Source of the DNA: Acidobacteriota bacterium
GTDB lineage: Bacteria; Acidobacteriota; Terriglobia; Terriglobales; Acidobacteriaceae
DNA length: 64,000 nucleotides
Assembly (NCBI GenBank): GCA_021846985.1
Contig: JAJZVX010000001.1
Coordinates: 330,355 to 394,354, forward strand
Direction of reading: 5' to 3'
In this document: in pieces, positions 17,319 through 26,313 of the stretch
Layout of the letters: the number at the start of each line of letters is the position of its first letter
Position numbering within the stretch: position 1 is the first letter of the stretch
Translations under genes and position numbers: made by a program
Notes under the pieces: model-generated
The model's input: only the letters and a program-made list of their open reading frames with translations
Told to the model about the DNA's origin: nothing
Databases searched by the model: none

Positions 17319-18398
17319 CTAACCGCTATGCCTGATGTGCAAGACGTCGCCGTCCTGGACAATATATTCTTTGCCTTCCAGGCGCAGCGTTCCCTTGGCG
17401 CGCGCCGCCGCTTCTGAGCCGGCGGCCAGCAGGTTATCCCAGCGGATGGTCTCGGCGCGAATGAAATGATGTTCGAGATCGGAATGGATGGCGCCGGCGG
17501 CTTGGGGCGCCTTTGAGCCCGCCGGCACCGTCCAGGCGCGGCACTCGTCCTCACCGGCGGTGAAAAAGCTGATCAACCCCAGTAACTCATAGCTCTTGCG
17601 AATGAGGCGCACCAGCCCGCTCTCATGCAGGCCATAGCTGGCCAGGAAATCCGCTGCTTCCTCGTCGTCCATCTCCGCCAGTTCCGCTTCCACCTTTCCG
17701 CAGATGGCGGTAGCGCCGGCGTTGGGCCGCCGGGCCACCTCGTCAAGCTTGAAGCGGGTGGCGGCGGCATCGAGATCGGCGCCGAGAGTGGAGCTTTCGC
17801 CGATATTGAGCGCGTAGAGGATGGGTTTTTGCGAGAGAAACATGAACCCCCTGATGAGTTTCTTCTCCTCGGGCGTCATTTCCAACTCGCGCAGCGGCTG
17901 TTCTTTTTCAAGCGCGTCCTTAGAGCGCAATAGCAGGGCATGTTCGTGCTCCAAGTCAGTCGAACGTTGTTTCTTCAGATCCTTTTCGAGCCGCTCAAGA
18001 CGTTTCTCAATCTGGGTCAGATCGCTGACCATCATGTCGAACTCGACATTTTTGATGTCGCGCAGCGGATCGATGGGGCCGACGTGCGGAATGGCCTCCT
18101 CTTCAAAGGCGCGCAGGACGTGGATGAGCGCATCGACCTGGCGCAAACTGGCCAGATACGCGGACTCCTTCAGCGCCTCCTGCCCGATGGCGGCGACATC
18201 GACGTACTCTACCGTGGCGTAGGTAGTTTTTTGGGGTGAGTAGAGCGCCGAAAGCTTATCGAGGCGCTGGTCCGGCACGCGGGCGACGCCAATGTGCGCC
18301 TCGCGCGAGTGACTGTGCTGATCAAGCCTGGCGCGGGTGAGGATTTTGAACAGCGATGTCTTGCCCACCTGCGGCAGGCCGATAATTCCAGTCTTCAT
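17319..18398 (-). CDS. ychF: YchF/OLA1-type ATPase
   Basis: 359 residues, the usual YchF length. The P-loop is GLPQVGKTSLF (commonly GLPNVGKS). A coiled-coil insertion sits at about 125-180, the nucleotide-base region reads ALNIGES, and the C-terminal TGS domain ends LEGKEYIVQDGDVLHIRHSG. YchF proteins are OBG-family P-loop proteins that prefer ATP to GTP, associate with ribosomes, and are linked to translation and oxidative stress. The ATG at 18398 fits the family start (MKTGIIGLP). The ZIP gene lies downstream. Confidence 0.9.
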   Translation of the reverse strand: MKTGIIGLPQVGKTSLFKILTRARLDQHSHSREAHIGVARVPDQRLDKLSALYSPQKTTYATVEYVDVAAIGQEALKESAYLASLRQVDALIHVLRAFEEEAIPHVGPIDPLRDIKNVEFDMMVSDLTQIEKRLERLEKDLKKQRSTDLEHEHALLLRSKDALEKEQPLRELEMTPEEKKLIRGFMFLSQKPILYALNIGESSTLGADLDAAATRFKLDEVARRPNAGATAICGKVEAELAEMDDEEAADFLASYGLHESGLVRLIRKSYELLGLISFFTAGEDECRAWTVPAGSKAPQAAGAIHSDLEHHFIRAETIRWDNLLAAGSEAAARAKGTLRLEGKEYIVQDGDVLHIRHSG

Positions 18399-18507
18399 AT
18401 CGATTCCACGAGGCCCGCACGGAGCGAAGCGCGCACACGAGAGCCACTACGATGATACAGGAACGGCAAGGCGCCCATGCCAAGGTGCGGCGGACGCGGC
18501 GTGCGGG

Positions 18508-18999
18508 TCAGGAGCGATCGGCTTCTGCCCTGGCGACGAGAACAACCGATGCGACACCGAGCAGGAGGATGGTTTCCTCGACATGCTCGCTGCGGCTATG
18601 GAGGCGTTCAAAGTTTTCGCGATAGGGGTTGGCGGCGTTGGCTGCGTCGATGACGCCCCCCGCCGCGATGCGGTCTCGCTCCATGGCGGGGATGATTCCG
18701 AACTGCGCATAGAGCGTCAGGACCATCATCACCAAGACCAGCCCCATGGGTATGAGCACCGTGCGCGGCTTATAGATGCCCAGGGCAGGCGCCAGCGCCA
18801 GCAGCGCCATGGCCACCATGCCCGAAACCAAGCCCATGCCGTGCAGGATGGCGAGCAACTGACGCACGATCATGCCGGCGGTGTGCGTATCGGGCCGGAG
18901 GATGTTGAAAGCGACGGCGGCCGTAACGGGGAAAAACACCTCGGCGCCTAGCCAGACCATGAGCGACAGGTAGAGAAGCGCGCGCAGGAAAGTCTTCAT
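18508..18999 (-). CDS. DUF4149-like membrane protein
   Basis: 163 residues with four hydrophobic segments (about 6-28, 47-70, 80-102, 140-158) and the pattern LGAEVFF near the first helix, as in DUF4149 proteins. Function unknown. The ATG at 18999 gives MKTFLRAL; another ATG at 19014 adds five residues, and neither has a clear binding site. It lies between the cytochrome c maturation genes and ychF on the same strand. Confidence 0.65.
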   Translation of the reverse strand: MKTFLRALLYLSLMVWLGAEVFFPVTAAVAFNILRPDTHTAGMIVRQLLAILHGMGLVSGMVAMALLALAPALGIYKPRTVLIPMGLVLVMMVLTLYAQFGIIPAMERDRIAAGGVIDAANAANPYRENFERLHSRSEHVEETILLLGVASVVLVARAEADRS

Positions 19000-19073
19000 G
19001 GGGCAAGGATACATGGGCAGGATGGCGGGCGGGCGATTACCTTACCCGCCCCCGCAGAGGCGCGCAGCCGGTT

Positions 19074-20330
19074 CTACGGTTTGCGTTTTTGCGCGTGCTT
19101 CAACACGGTTTCAATTGCGGATTTGACCTGGTCATATTCAACCTGCGAAATTTTGCCGGCGACGCGGTCGCTTTCGAACGCGAAGATGGCCTCCTTGAGG
19201 GCGGTCATGAGCGGATCAGCCTGCGCAGCGGGCGCGGCGGCGGGCCGGAAGGCGGGCATCGGGAGAGAGGCGGCAGCCGCGGCCGGCGCATCCACGGGTT
19301 TGCGCAGGAGGAAGGCAGCCGCGGCCGCCAGCAGCAGGGCCAGGCCACCCAGGATCCACCACTTGTATTTGCTGAGCGGATCGGGCGTGTTGATGGGCGC
19401 GCCGATGCCTCCGCCGGGCTGGCCGCCGGCGGCCGTTTCTCCCTGCTGACCGGTCGAGCCATTCTGTTGCCCGCTCGGGATGGAACCGGTGCCGGAGACG
19501 GAGTAGTCGATTACCTGTCCAGCCTGGACGTTTTTGGCGATAAAGGTGGAGACGCCGGCATCTCCCTGGACGCTGTGGAAGCTGGTTGCGGAGCCGGACT
19601 TGAGAGTCATGCTCAAGGGCAGGAGCACGGCGACGTTTTCCGCAGGCAGGGTGAGCACCGATTTGAAGCTGTAGCTGCCGGCGCTATAAGGTACGGTGTA
19701 ACTGACTTCAAAGAGGGTGTCTTTTTCGCCCTGGTCGGGCTCGATGGGGAAGTTATAAGAGTAATGACCCTTGGGGCCATCGGGATCGAGATGGATGGAG
19801 GTGGGCAATCCGCTGGGCCGTTGCGCCTGGGCGGCGTTGACGACGGCTTCTGGTGGCAGGACGATGGAAAAGCTGCGCTTGCTCCACTGGGTGACGGGCG
19901 GCGAACTGGTGTTATGAACGAAATAGCGCTCCATGACTTCGAGCTGGCTGCTATCGGCCTGACACTCGATCACATCGGCCTCGATGGAGACGCCATTGAC
20001 CTTGCCGGCAACATCGTAAACGGAGATGTCGCCCGGACCGCCGTTGCGCGGAGCGGCGATGAAGTAACCTGCGCCCTGGTGGGTGACACGGATGAGGTAA
20101 GGGCCGCTGCCGGGCATGGCCAGCGCGTAGTGGCCGTGGGCGTCGGTTGAGGCTTTGGCCACCTCAGCCATGGAAGACTGCACGTCAAGTAGCGCGATGG
20201 AATCGCCGGCGGCGGGCTTGCCGGAGGTTTTATTGGTTACCGTGCCGGTGACGGTTGCGGCCTGGGCCAGCATGCCCGCGGAAAGCAGGCACAGAAGAGT
20301 GAAGCGAAGGAAGGTCTGCATCGATCTCAT
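19074..20330 (-). CDS. Carboxypeptidase-regulatory-like membrane protein of the ccm cluster
   Basis: About 418 residues. A signal peptide ends near AQA. A carboxypeptidase-regulatory-like (CNA-B type) beta-sandwich (VTGTVTNKTSGKPAAG) follows, then a second periplasmic domain of about 180 residues, a Gly/Gln-rich linker, one membrane helix (WWILGGLALLLAAAAAFLL), and a Pro/Ala-rich cytoplasmic tail ending in two short helices. The last 40 residues (AFESDRVAGKISQVEYDQ) share a pattern with the CcmI-like gene just upstream (LNFEYRAGKYPEEDY). The shared strand, the 244-nt gap and this shared motif suggest a role in cytochrome c maturation; no catalytic motif is visible. The start at 20330 is chosen for the signal peptide; an ATG at 20321 is equally possible. 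Confidence 0.7.
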   Translation of the reverse strand: MRSMQTFLRFTLLCLLSAGMLAQAATVTGTVTNKTSGKPAAGDSIALLDVQSSMAEVAKASTDAHGHYALAMPGSGPYLIRVTHQGAGYFIAAPRNGGPGDISVYDVAGKVNGVSIEADVIECQADSSQLEVMERYFVHNTSSPPVTQWSKRSFSIVLPPEAVVNAAQAQRPSGLPTSIHLDPDGPKGHYSYNFPIEPDQGEKDTLFEVSYTVPYSAGSYSFKSVLTLPAENVAVLLPLSMTLKSGSATSFHSVQGDAGVSTFIAKNVQAGQVIDYSVSGTGSIPSGQQNGSTGQQGETAAGGQPGGGIGAPINTPDPLSKYKWWILGGLALLLAAAAAFLLRKPVDAPAAAAASLPMPAFRPAAAPAAQADPLMTALKEAIFAFESDRVAGKISQVEYDQVKSAIETVLKHAQKRKP

Positions 20331-20574
20331 GGGGGTGTGGAAAAACTCGGATCCTTTCGGGTTCAGGTTGGATGGCAGCATGCGGGCCGCGATGGGGATG
20401 CGGGCGAAGGGCACAAAGCTGCTTGAATTTTAAGAATACGTTGGTTGCCGGGTGTCATACAAGAACAAGACCACGATCTGGATGCGAGATGTGGGATGCA
20501 ACCGGAGCTGCTGAAAGCAGACGAAGCGGCGGCCGAACGACAGTTTGTTGTGAGGATGAGCATCGGACATCGCC

Positions 20575-20853
20575 TTATGCCTTCTGCAGGGTCTCGATCT
20601 GGGCGAGGATGCGGGCCGTCTCGTCTTCCATCAGCGATCTTTGTGCCTGGTAGTCCTCTTCAGGATATTTGCCGGCGCGGTATTCGAAGTTCAGATCGCG
20701 GAGGTTGTCGTAGAGCTGCTCTTTCCGCTCCAGAAGGTAGTCGATGCGCGTTTTCTCGCGCTGGCTGGCGGAGTTTTTCTCGGGCCAAAAGGTGTAGAGG
20801 AAGAGGACCAGGCCGAGAAAGGCGCCGAGGATGAGCCCCAGGGATTGAGTCAT
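20575..20853 (-). CDS. Short CcmI-like protein
   Basis: 92 residues: one N-terminal membrane helix (LGLILGAFLGLVLFLYTF), then a charged helical part with LRDLNFEYRAGKYPEEDY, the pattern found just after the first helix of CcmI. CcmI normally goes on with TPRs that hold apocytochrome c, and these are missing here. It begins 3 nt after the ccmH stop and ends with TAA. Probably an accessory of heme ligation; the name rests on motif and position. Confidence 0.7.
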   Translation of the reverse strand: MTQSLGLILGAFLGLVLFLYTFWPEKNSASQREKTRIDYLLERKEQLYDNLRDLNFEYRAGKYPEEDYQAQRSLMEDETARILAQIETLQKA

Positions 20854-20856
20854 GAT

Positions 20857-21357
20857 CTAAAAGCCTCCATTATTTACCGAGCCGGTTTCGCGGCGGATTT
20901 TTTCGCGCAAGGCAAGAGTGGCCGGGTCGTTGTGGAGCACGGCGGGGGCGGATTGTCCGGCGGACCAGCGGCGGACGAGGAGAATCACGCCGAGGAGAGC
21001 GGCGGCAAAGACGGCGAAGGGGGCAATCCAGGCAATGAGGTCAAAGCCCTTTGCCGGAGGCGCGGCGAGTACGATGGCGCCGTACTTGGCCGAGAATGCG
21101 GCGAAGATCTGCTGGTTGGTTTGGCCCGCGGCAATGGCGGCGCTCAGTTCGTTGCGTTCGCGTGTGGATTCGGTGCAGCCGACATGATTGCACTCGCCGA
21201 GCAACTGGGCGCAGCCGCAGGTGCACATCAGCCGGTGGCTCAGATCGTTGAAGCGCGCGCCGGCAGTGGTGGCGCCCATCGAGAAGCAGACCGCAACGGC
21301 CAGCGCCAGGGCCTGGCATGCCCTCATCCAGAAAACGGCAGCTTGGGAGCGATTCAT
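20857..21357 (-). CDS. ccmH: Cytochrome c maturation protein CcmH
   Basis: 166 residues: signal peptide, then the periplasmic three-helix CcmH domain with its redox Cys motif, here MCTCGC followed by Cys in GECNHVGC, then a membrane helix (WIAPFAVFAAALLGVILLV) and a short cytoplasmic tail. CcmH reduces or holds the CXXCH cysteines of apocytochrome c for the CcmF heme lyase. The family motif is usually LRCxxC; this version has extra cysteines. The ATG at 21357 overlaps the ccmF stop as ATGA, so the genes are translationally coupled. The ccmI-like gene follows after 3 nt. Confidence 0.88.
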   Translation of the reverse strand: MNRSQAAVFWMRACQALALAVAVCFSMGATTAGARFNDLSHRLMCTCGCAQLLGECNHVGCTESTRERNELSAAIAAGQTNQQIFAAFSAKYGAIVLAAPPAKGFDLIAWIAPFAVFAAALLGVILLVRRWSAGQSAPAVLHNDPATLALREKIRRETGSVNNGGF

Positions 21358-23372
21358 GCCTGGCCTCCTTTCAGAGCGGCAGGTTTCTGACTGGGCATCA
21401 GAGCGATGACGGTGCCGAGGCACATCAGCGCAACGCCGGCCCAAATCCAACTGACGAGCGGATTGAGAAAGGCCTTGATGATGGGCTGTCCGGTGTCGGG
21501 GTTGGCGCCTTCGTAGACCACATAGAGATCCCATCCCGGAACGGAGTGAATGGCCACCATGGTTTGGGGCTGCTGGCTGGCCGTGTAGACGCGTTTTTCC
21601 GGGTTCATCTGAAACGCGCGCTTCCCGTCCCGGTAGACGTCGAGCATGGCGTACTCGGAGTCGTAGTTGGGATTGGCGTCCTGGGTAAAGCCGGTGCACA
21701 CCAGGGTGTAGGGGCCGATGGGCATCTTGGAGCCGAGCGCCAGTTCCTGCTCCTGGCTGCGATTGAAGGCCGCTCCGGCCAGTCCGACGACTACGATAAC
21801 CACGCCGACATGGACGATGTAGCCGCCATAACGGCGGGTATTGCGGCGGATCAAGGCGAAGATGGAGACGAAGAGGTTGCCGCCGGTTTGCCGGGAGATG
21901 ACTTTGGCGCCGCGGAGGAATTCCACCACCACGGCGGTGACCACGGCGGCGGCGAGGACAAAGGCGACCAGCGCGTAAAAGTCACCACGGTCGAATGTGC
22001 CGTTGTTCCAGGGGCGGATGCCGGCGGCAAGACAACCGATGACCGTTAGCCAGAGAACCACGACCGGCGCCACGAAGTTGCGGCGGATGCTCCTGAAGGA
22101 CGAGGCGCGCCACGGCAGCAGGGGCCCCACGCCGGTGAGAAAGATCAGAAAGAGTCCGATGGGCACGGCCACGCGGTTAAAGAAGGGCGCTCCGACGGTG
22201 ACTTTACTGCCCTGGACGAACTCGCTGAGGATGGGGAAGAGCGTGCCCCAGAGGATGACGAAGCAGGCCGTGAGCAAAACCAGATTGTTGAAGAGGAAGC
22301 TGGATTCGCGGCTGACGAGGGATTCGAGCTGGCGTTCGCTCTCCAGGTGCCGATGCTGAAGGATGTAGGTGAAGATGCAGACGGCAAGCACCAGCAACAT
22401 GAAGACCAGAAACCAGTTGCCGATGGAGGACTCAGCAAAGGCATGGACGGAGCTGACCAAGCCTCCACGGGTGAGCGTGGTGCCCAGCAGAGTGAGCAGG
22501 AAGGTGGAGAAGATGAGCCAGATGTTCCAGCTTTTCATCATGCCCCGTTTTTCCTGCATCATGACAGAGTGGAGAAAGGCGGTGCCGGTGAGCCATGGCA
22601 TCAGACTGGCATTTTCCACCGGATCCCATCCCCAGTAGCCGCCCCAGCCGAGCACGGCGTAGGCCCAGTGCATACCAAGAAAGATGCCGAGGGTGAGGAA
22701 GAGCCAGGTGACCATGGTCCAGACGCGGGTGATTTTGATCCATCTCTCGCCGGGGTAGCGCATCATGAGGGCGCCGAGGGCGAAGGCGAAGGGGACGGAG
22801 AAGCCGACATAGCCGAGGTAGAGCAGGGGCGGATGGATGACCATCTCCGGGTACTGGAGCAGGGGATTGAGGCCGAATCCATCCTGCGGGACCGCGCCCT
22901 GCGTAAGCGCAAAGGGAGGCGCGGCGAAGACGAGGATAGCGAGGAAGAAGACCTGCACCGCGGCGATAATGGTTCCCGCGTAGGCGTAGAGCTTGACGTC
23001 GGTTTTGTGCCGGAGGCGGAGGATGAAGCCGAAGGTACCGAGCAGCCACGCCCAGAGGAGCAGCGAGCCTTCCTGGCCGCTCCAGAGGGCGGCGAATTTG
23101 TAGGCCGCGGGCAGGTCGCGGTTGGAGTGCTCGAGGATGTAGGTGATGGAAAAATCGTTGGCAAAGACCGACCAGATGAGCGCAAAAGCGGCAGCGGAGA
23201 CGGCCACAAAGCCGGCAATGCCGGCGCGGCGGGCGGTGTCGGCAAGACGCTCGGGCGCAATGCGCGAAGACTGGCCCGTGGCGAGAAGCCGGAGGGCCAC
23301 CGCCCCGGCCAGAAGGTTATAGGCTGCGAGCGCCAGCGCAATAAGAAGAGCCAGACTTCCGAAGGTCGCCAC
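21354..23372 (-). CDS. ccmF: Heme lyase CcmF
   Basis: 672 residues, the normal length for CcmF, with about 15 membrane helices. The WWD-type heme-handling signature is WGGYWGWDPVENAS (about residues 235-250). His residues typical of the family are in EMVIHPPLLYLGY and the SSVHAFAES loop. CcmF ligates heme from CcmE to apocytochrome c in the periplasm together with CcmH/CcmI. ccmABC, ccmE and ccmG are not in the window. It is the first gene of the minus-strand cluster ccmF-ccmH-ccmI-like-19074 gene. A CRP-type palindrome at 23548-23563 lies 176 bp upstream. Confidence 0.94.
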   Translation of the reverse strand: MATFGSLALLIALALAAYNLLAGAVALRLLATGQSSRIAPERLADTARRAGIAGFVAVSAAAFALIWSVFANDFSITYILEHSNRDLPAAYKFAALWSGQEGSLLLWAWLLGTFGFILRLRHKTDVKLYAYAGTIIAAVQVFFLAILVFAAPPFALTQGAVPQDGFGLNPLLQYPEMVIHPPLLYLGYVGFSVPFAFALGALMMRYPGERWIKITRVWTMVTWLFLTLGIFLGMHWAYAVLGWGGYWGWDPVENASLMPWLTGTAFLHSVMMQEKRGMMKSWNIWLIFSTFLLTLLGTTLTRGGLVSSVHAFAESSIGNWFLVFMLLVLAVCIFTYILQHRHLESERQLESLVSRESSFLFNNLVLLTACFVILWGTLFPILSEFVQGSKVTVGAPFFNRVAVPIGLFLIFLTGVGPLLPWRASSFRSIRRNFVAPVVVLWLTVIGCLAAGIRPWNNGTFDRGDFYALVAFVLAAAVVTAVVVEFLRGAKVISRQTGGNLFVSIFALIRRNTRRYGGYIVHVGVVIVVVGLAGAAFNRSQEQELALGSKMPIGPYTLVCTGFTQDANPNYDSEYAMLDVYRDGKRAFQMNPEKRVYTASQQPQTMVAIHSVPGWDLYVVYEGANPDTGQPIIKAFLNPLVSWIWAGVALMCLGTVIALMPSQKPAALKGGQA

Positions 23373-23521
23373 TCAGGGTTCTCCCGTCGCATTCGATTGA
23401 AGCCGCTCCATCTGCCCTCAACAGCGCGTGCCTTGCAGGGAAGATTCGGGGAAGCGCTCCGGGTTTCCACGGCGTATTTCGCCCATGGACGGGGAGCCAG
23501 GCGGCTTCTCGACAGGTTCAT

Positions 23522-23563
23522 TTTCTATCCTCGGGTCTCGTTTGACCTGTGATCTATCTCACA
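23522..23563 (-). promoter_or_regulatory. CRP/FNR-family operator and -10 element upstream of ccmF
   Basis: TGTGATCTATCTCACA at 23548-23563 is an exact TGTGA-N6-TCACA palindrome, the CRP-type consensus. On the minus strand a -10-like hexamer, TAGAAA (23527-23522), is centred 31 bp downstream. That matches class II activation (operator centred near -41). It would drive ccmF with a leader of about 140 nt. The rest of the 352-bp gap 23373-23724, between the uvrB 3' end and ccmF, shows no gene. Confidence 0.65.
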
Positions 23564-23724
23564 CGCCAAAAGGGGGAAAGAAACCGCGTTCGCAACGAAT
23601 TTTCAAGCGAGAATTCGGGCTGCGAGGCTTTGTGCTCTTGCGATCATGCGCTTGGCAGGGAGGGATAATTTCACTATTGGAGCAGGCATTGCATTAGTTA
23701 ACGCCATCGTCCAGACGCCGCAAC

Positions 23725-25716
23725 TTAGCCGAAGAGAAACTCTTTGTCACGCAGGTCTTTGATGGTGTCGCGGAGTTTGGCGGCTTTTTCGAATTCAAAG
23801 CGCTTCGCGCTCTCACGCATCTCCGATTCGAGCTTGGAAATATAGGCGTCGAGCTCTTCCTGCGACTTGAACTCAGGGATGTCGGCCGTGTCTTCCTCGG
23901 CAATCTCGCCGTACTCGGCCTTGAGGATGTGCGCAAGGCCCATATCGACGTGGCTGACGATGGATTGCGGAGTGATGCCGTTTTCCTCGTTATAGGCCTT
24001 CTGGATGGCGCGGCGGCGGTCGGTTTCGTCGATGGCGCGGCGCATGGAGTCGGTGACGGTGTCGGCGTAGAGAATGGCGCGGCCCTGGGCATGACGAGCG
24101 GCACGGCCCATGGTCTGGATGAGCGAGCCGGAGGAGCGCAGGAAGCCCTCCTTGTCGGCATCGAGGATGGCGACGAGGGAGACCTCGGGCAGGTCGAGGC
24201 CTTCACGCAGCAGGTTGATGCCGATAAGGACGTCAAACTCGCCTCTGCGCAGGCCGGCGAGGAGCTTGACGCGCTCGAGAGTCTCGATCTCGGAGTGCAT
24301 GTAGCGGCAGCGCACACCCACTTCCGTGTAGTAGCCGGCCAGGTCTTCGGCCATGCGCTTGGTAAGGGTGGTGACGAGGACGCGCTCGTTGCGTTGGGCA
24401 CGGTCGCGGATTTCGGCGAGGAGGTCGTCGATCTGGCCCTTGACGGGGCGGATCTCCACTTGCGGATCGACGAGGCCGGTGGGACGGATAACCTGCTCGA
24501 TGACGACGCCGGCCGAGCGGGTGAGCTCGTAGGGACCAGGCGTGGCGGAGACGTAGATGGTCTGGTGGACGCGGTTTTCGAACTCGTCGAAGGTGAGGGG
24601 GCGGTTGTCCATGGCCGAGGGCAGACGAAAGCCGTAATCGACGAGGGTCTGCTTGCGGCTGCGGTCGCCGTGCCACATGCCATGGACCTGGGGAATGGTG
24701 GCATGGCTCTCGTCGACGAAGAGCAGGAAGTCGCGGGGGAAGTAGTCGAGGAGGGTCGGCGGAGGCTCGCCGGGCAGGCGTCCGGAGAAGTGGCGGGAGT
24801 AGTTCTCAATGCCGTGGCAGTAGCCCATGGATTTGATCATTTCGAGATCGAAGCGGGTGCGCTGGTGGACACGCTGGGCCTCGACCATGCGGCCCTCCGA
24901 TTCGAGGCGGGCGACCCATTCGTTGAGCTCGGCGGTGATGGATTCGATGGCCTCGGTCTTGCGCTCAGGCTGCACCACGTAGTGGCTTTTGGGATAGATG
25001 GGCAGGCGTGAGTATTTCTGCTTGACGGTGCCGAAGAGGGGATCGATTTGCGCGAGGGATTCGATCTCGTCACCGAACATCTCGATGCGGTAGGCGCACT
25101 CATCGTAGGTGGGGAAGACCTCAATCAGGTCGCCGCGGACGCGGAAGACGCCGCGGCGAAAGTCGGTGTCGTTGCGTTCGTAAAGGATTTCGACAAGCCG
25201 GCGCGTGATGTCTTTGCGGCTGATGCGCTGGCCTTTTTCCAGCAGCAGCAGCATGCCAAAATAGGCCTCGGGCGAGCCCAGGCCGTAGATGCAACTGACG
25301 GAGCTGACGATGATGGAGTCGCGGCGCTCGAAGAGCGAGCGGGTGGCGGAGAGGCGCAGCTTGTCGAGCTCGTCGTTGATGGTGGCTTCTTTTTCGATGT
25401 AGAGGTCGCCAGCGGGGATGTAGGCTTCGGGTTGGTAATAGTCGTAGTAACTGACGAAGTATTCGACGGCGTTGGAGGGGAAGAACTGCTTGAACTCGTG
25501 GTAGAGCTGGGCGGCGAGAGTCTTGTTGTGAGCCAGAATGAGGGCGGGCCGGTTGCAGCTCTCAATGACTTTGGCCATGGTGAAGGTTTTGCCGGAGCCG
25601 GTGACGCCGAGCAGAACCTGGTGCTGCTCGCCCGCGGCCAGGCCTTGGACGAGCTCATGGATGGCGCGCGGCTGGTCGCCTTTGGGTTGATAGCTGGTGA
25701 CCAGTTGAAAGTCCAT
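23725..25716 (-). CDS. uvrB: Excinuclease ABC subunit B
   Basis: 663 residues, normal length. UvrB is the damage-verifying helicase-like subunit of nucleotide excision repair; UvrA loads it and UvrC then binds it. Visible motifs: Walker [11 protein letters not shown], the beta-hairpin region [10 protein letters not shown], the DEAD-like box DESHATIP, helicase motifs QTMGRAAR and the C-terminal UVR domain that contacts UvrC ([13 protein letters not shown]). The ATG at 25716 gives the standard MDFQLV start; a TTG at 25722 is in frame but not needed. cyaY is divergent. Confidence 0.96.
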   Translation of the reverse strand: MDFQLVTSYQPKGDQPRAIHELVQGLAAGEQHQVLLGVTGSGKTFTMAKVIESCNRPALILAHNKTLAAQLYHEFKQFFPSNAVEYFVSYYDYYQPEAYIPAGDLYIEKEATINDELDKLRLSATRSLFERRDSIIVSSVSCIYGLGSPEAYFGMLLLLEKGQRISRKDITRRLVEILYERNDTDFRRGVFRVRGDLIEVFPTYDECAYRIEMFGDEIESLAQIDPLFGTVKQKYSRLPIYPKSHYVVQPERKTEAIESITAELNEWVARLESEGRMVEAQRVHQRTRFDLEMIKSMGYCHGIENYSRHFSGRLPGEPPPTLLDYFPRDFLLFVDESHATIPQVHGMWHGDRSRKQTLVDYGFRLPSAMDNRPLTFDEFENRVHQTIYVSATPGPYELTRSAGVVIEQVIRPTGLVDPQVEIRPVKGQIDDLLAEIRDRAQRNERVLVTTLTKRMAEDLAGYYTEVGVRCRYMHSEIETLERVKLLAGLRRGEFDVLIGINLLREGLDLPEVSLVAILDADKEGFLRSSGSLIQTMGRAARHAQGRAILYADTVTDSMRRAIDETDRRRAIQKAYNEENGITPQSIVSHVDMGLAHILKAEYGEIAEEDTADIPEFKSQEELDAYISKLESEMRESAKRFEFEKAAKLRDTIKDLRDKEFLFG

Positions 25717-25837
25717 GGGCAAATTATACGATGCATGGCGAAGACGTGGCGAAGATAAGGTGCGGCCAGTTCTCGATTTATCGACGGGCCAAGAGCGATT
25801 TGTCCCGCCGGAACAAAGGGCTTGCTACACTGAGGCC

Positions 25838-26161
25838 ATGATGGAAGAGCAGGAATTTCGACGGCGGGCCGAAAAGGCCATTGAAGAGCTGAAGCAGCAC
25901 CTGATTGCGCGCGAAGAAGAAGTGGATGCCGGTTTCGAAGTGGAAGAACAGTCAGGAGTTCTGAATGTTTCGTTCGACGATCCGGCGGGCAAGTTTGTGA
26001 TTACGCCGAATGCGCCGGTCCGGCAGATCTGGATATCGGCCCTGGCGACAAGCTTCAAGCTGGACTGGAACGCAGCGGCGGAGAACTTCGTACTTTCCAG
26101 GACAGGAGAGGCGATGATTCCGCTTGTCGACCGGCTGATCGAAGAGCACAAGGAAGGATAG
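25838..26161 (+). CDS. cyaY: Frataxin-like iron protein CyaY
   Basis: 107 residues with the frataxin pattern: an N-terminal acidic helix (EFRRRAEKAIEELKQHL), then strands with VLNVSF, KFVITPNAPVRQIWIS and a final helix. CyaY binds iron and modulates IscS-dependent Fe-S cluster assembly. GAGG at 25832-25835 supports the ATG at 25838 or the one at 25841. It is divergent from uvrB. No Fe-S assembly genes are nearby. Confidence 0.85.
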   Translation: MMEEQEFRRRAEKAIEELKQHLIAREEEVDAGFEVEEQSGVLNVSFDDPAGKFVITPNAPVRQIWISALATSFKLDWNAAAENFVLSRTGEAMIPLVDRLIEEHKEG

Positions 26162-26251
26162 AGCCAGCCTTCAGCATCGTGTCTTCACGGCTGCGCAGAA
26201 CGCCGCTCCATTTGCGCATCCGTTTGTTTCGGATGCGGCCTGCCGGGTGCA

Positions 26252-26290
26252 AAAAAGAATACCGGTTGCTCCTGGAGGAGAAACCGGTAT
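26252..26290 (-). terminator. Intrinsic terminator after pstS
   Basis: On the minus strand ATACCGGTT (26290-26282) pairs with AACCGGTAT (26267-26259). The loop itself holds a CTCC/GGAG inner stem, and the hairpin is followed by TTCTTTTTT. It lies 24 nt after the pstS stop and also faces the end of cyaY. Confidence 0.85.
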
Positions 26291-26313
26291 CCCCAAGCCC
26301 CACAAGCGCGGGA

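Noticed and set aside
20857..21699. Longer ccmH frame beginning at 21699
   Set aside because: The first 114 codons overlap ccmF and are Arg/His-rich shadow; the ATG at 21357 starts a proper signal peptide and overlaps the ccmF stop as ATGA.
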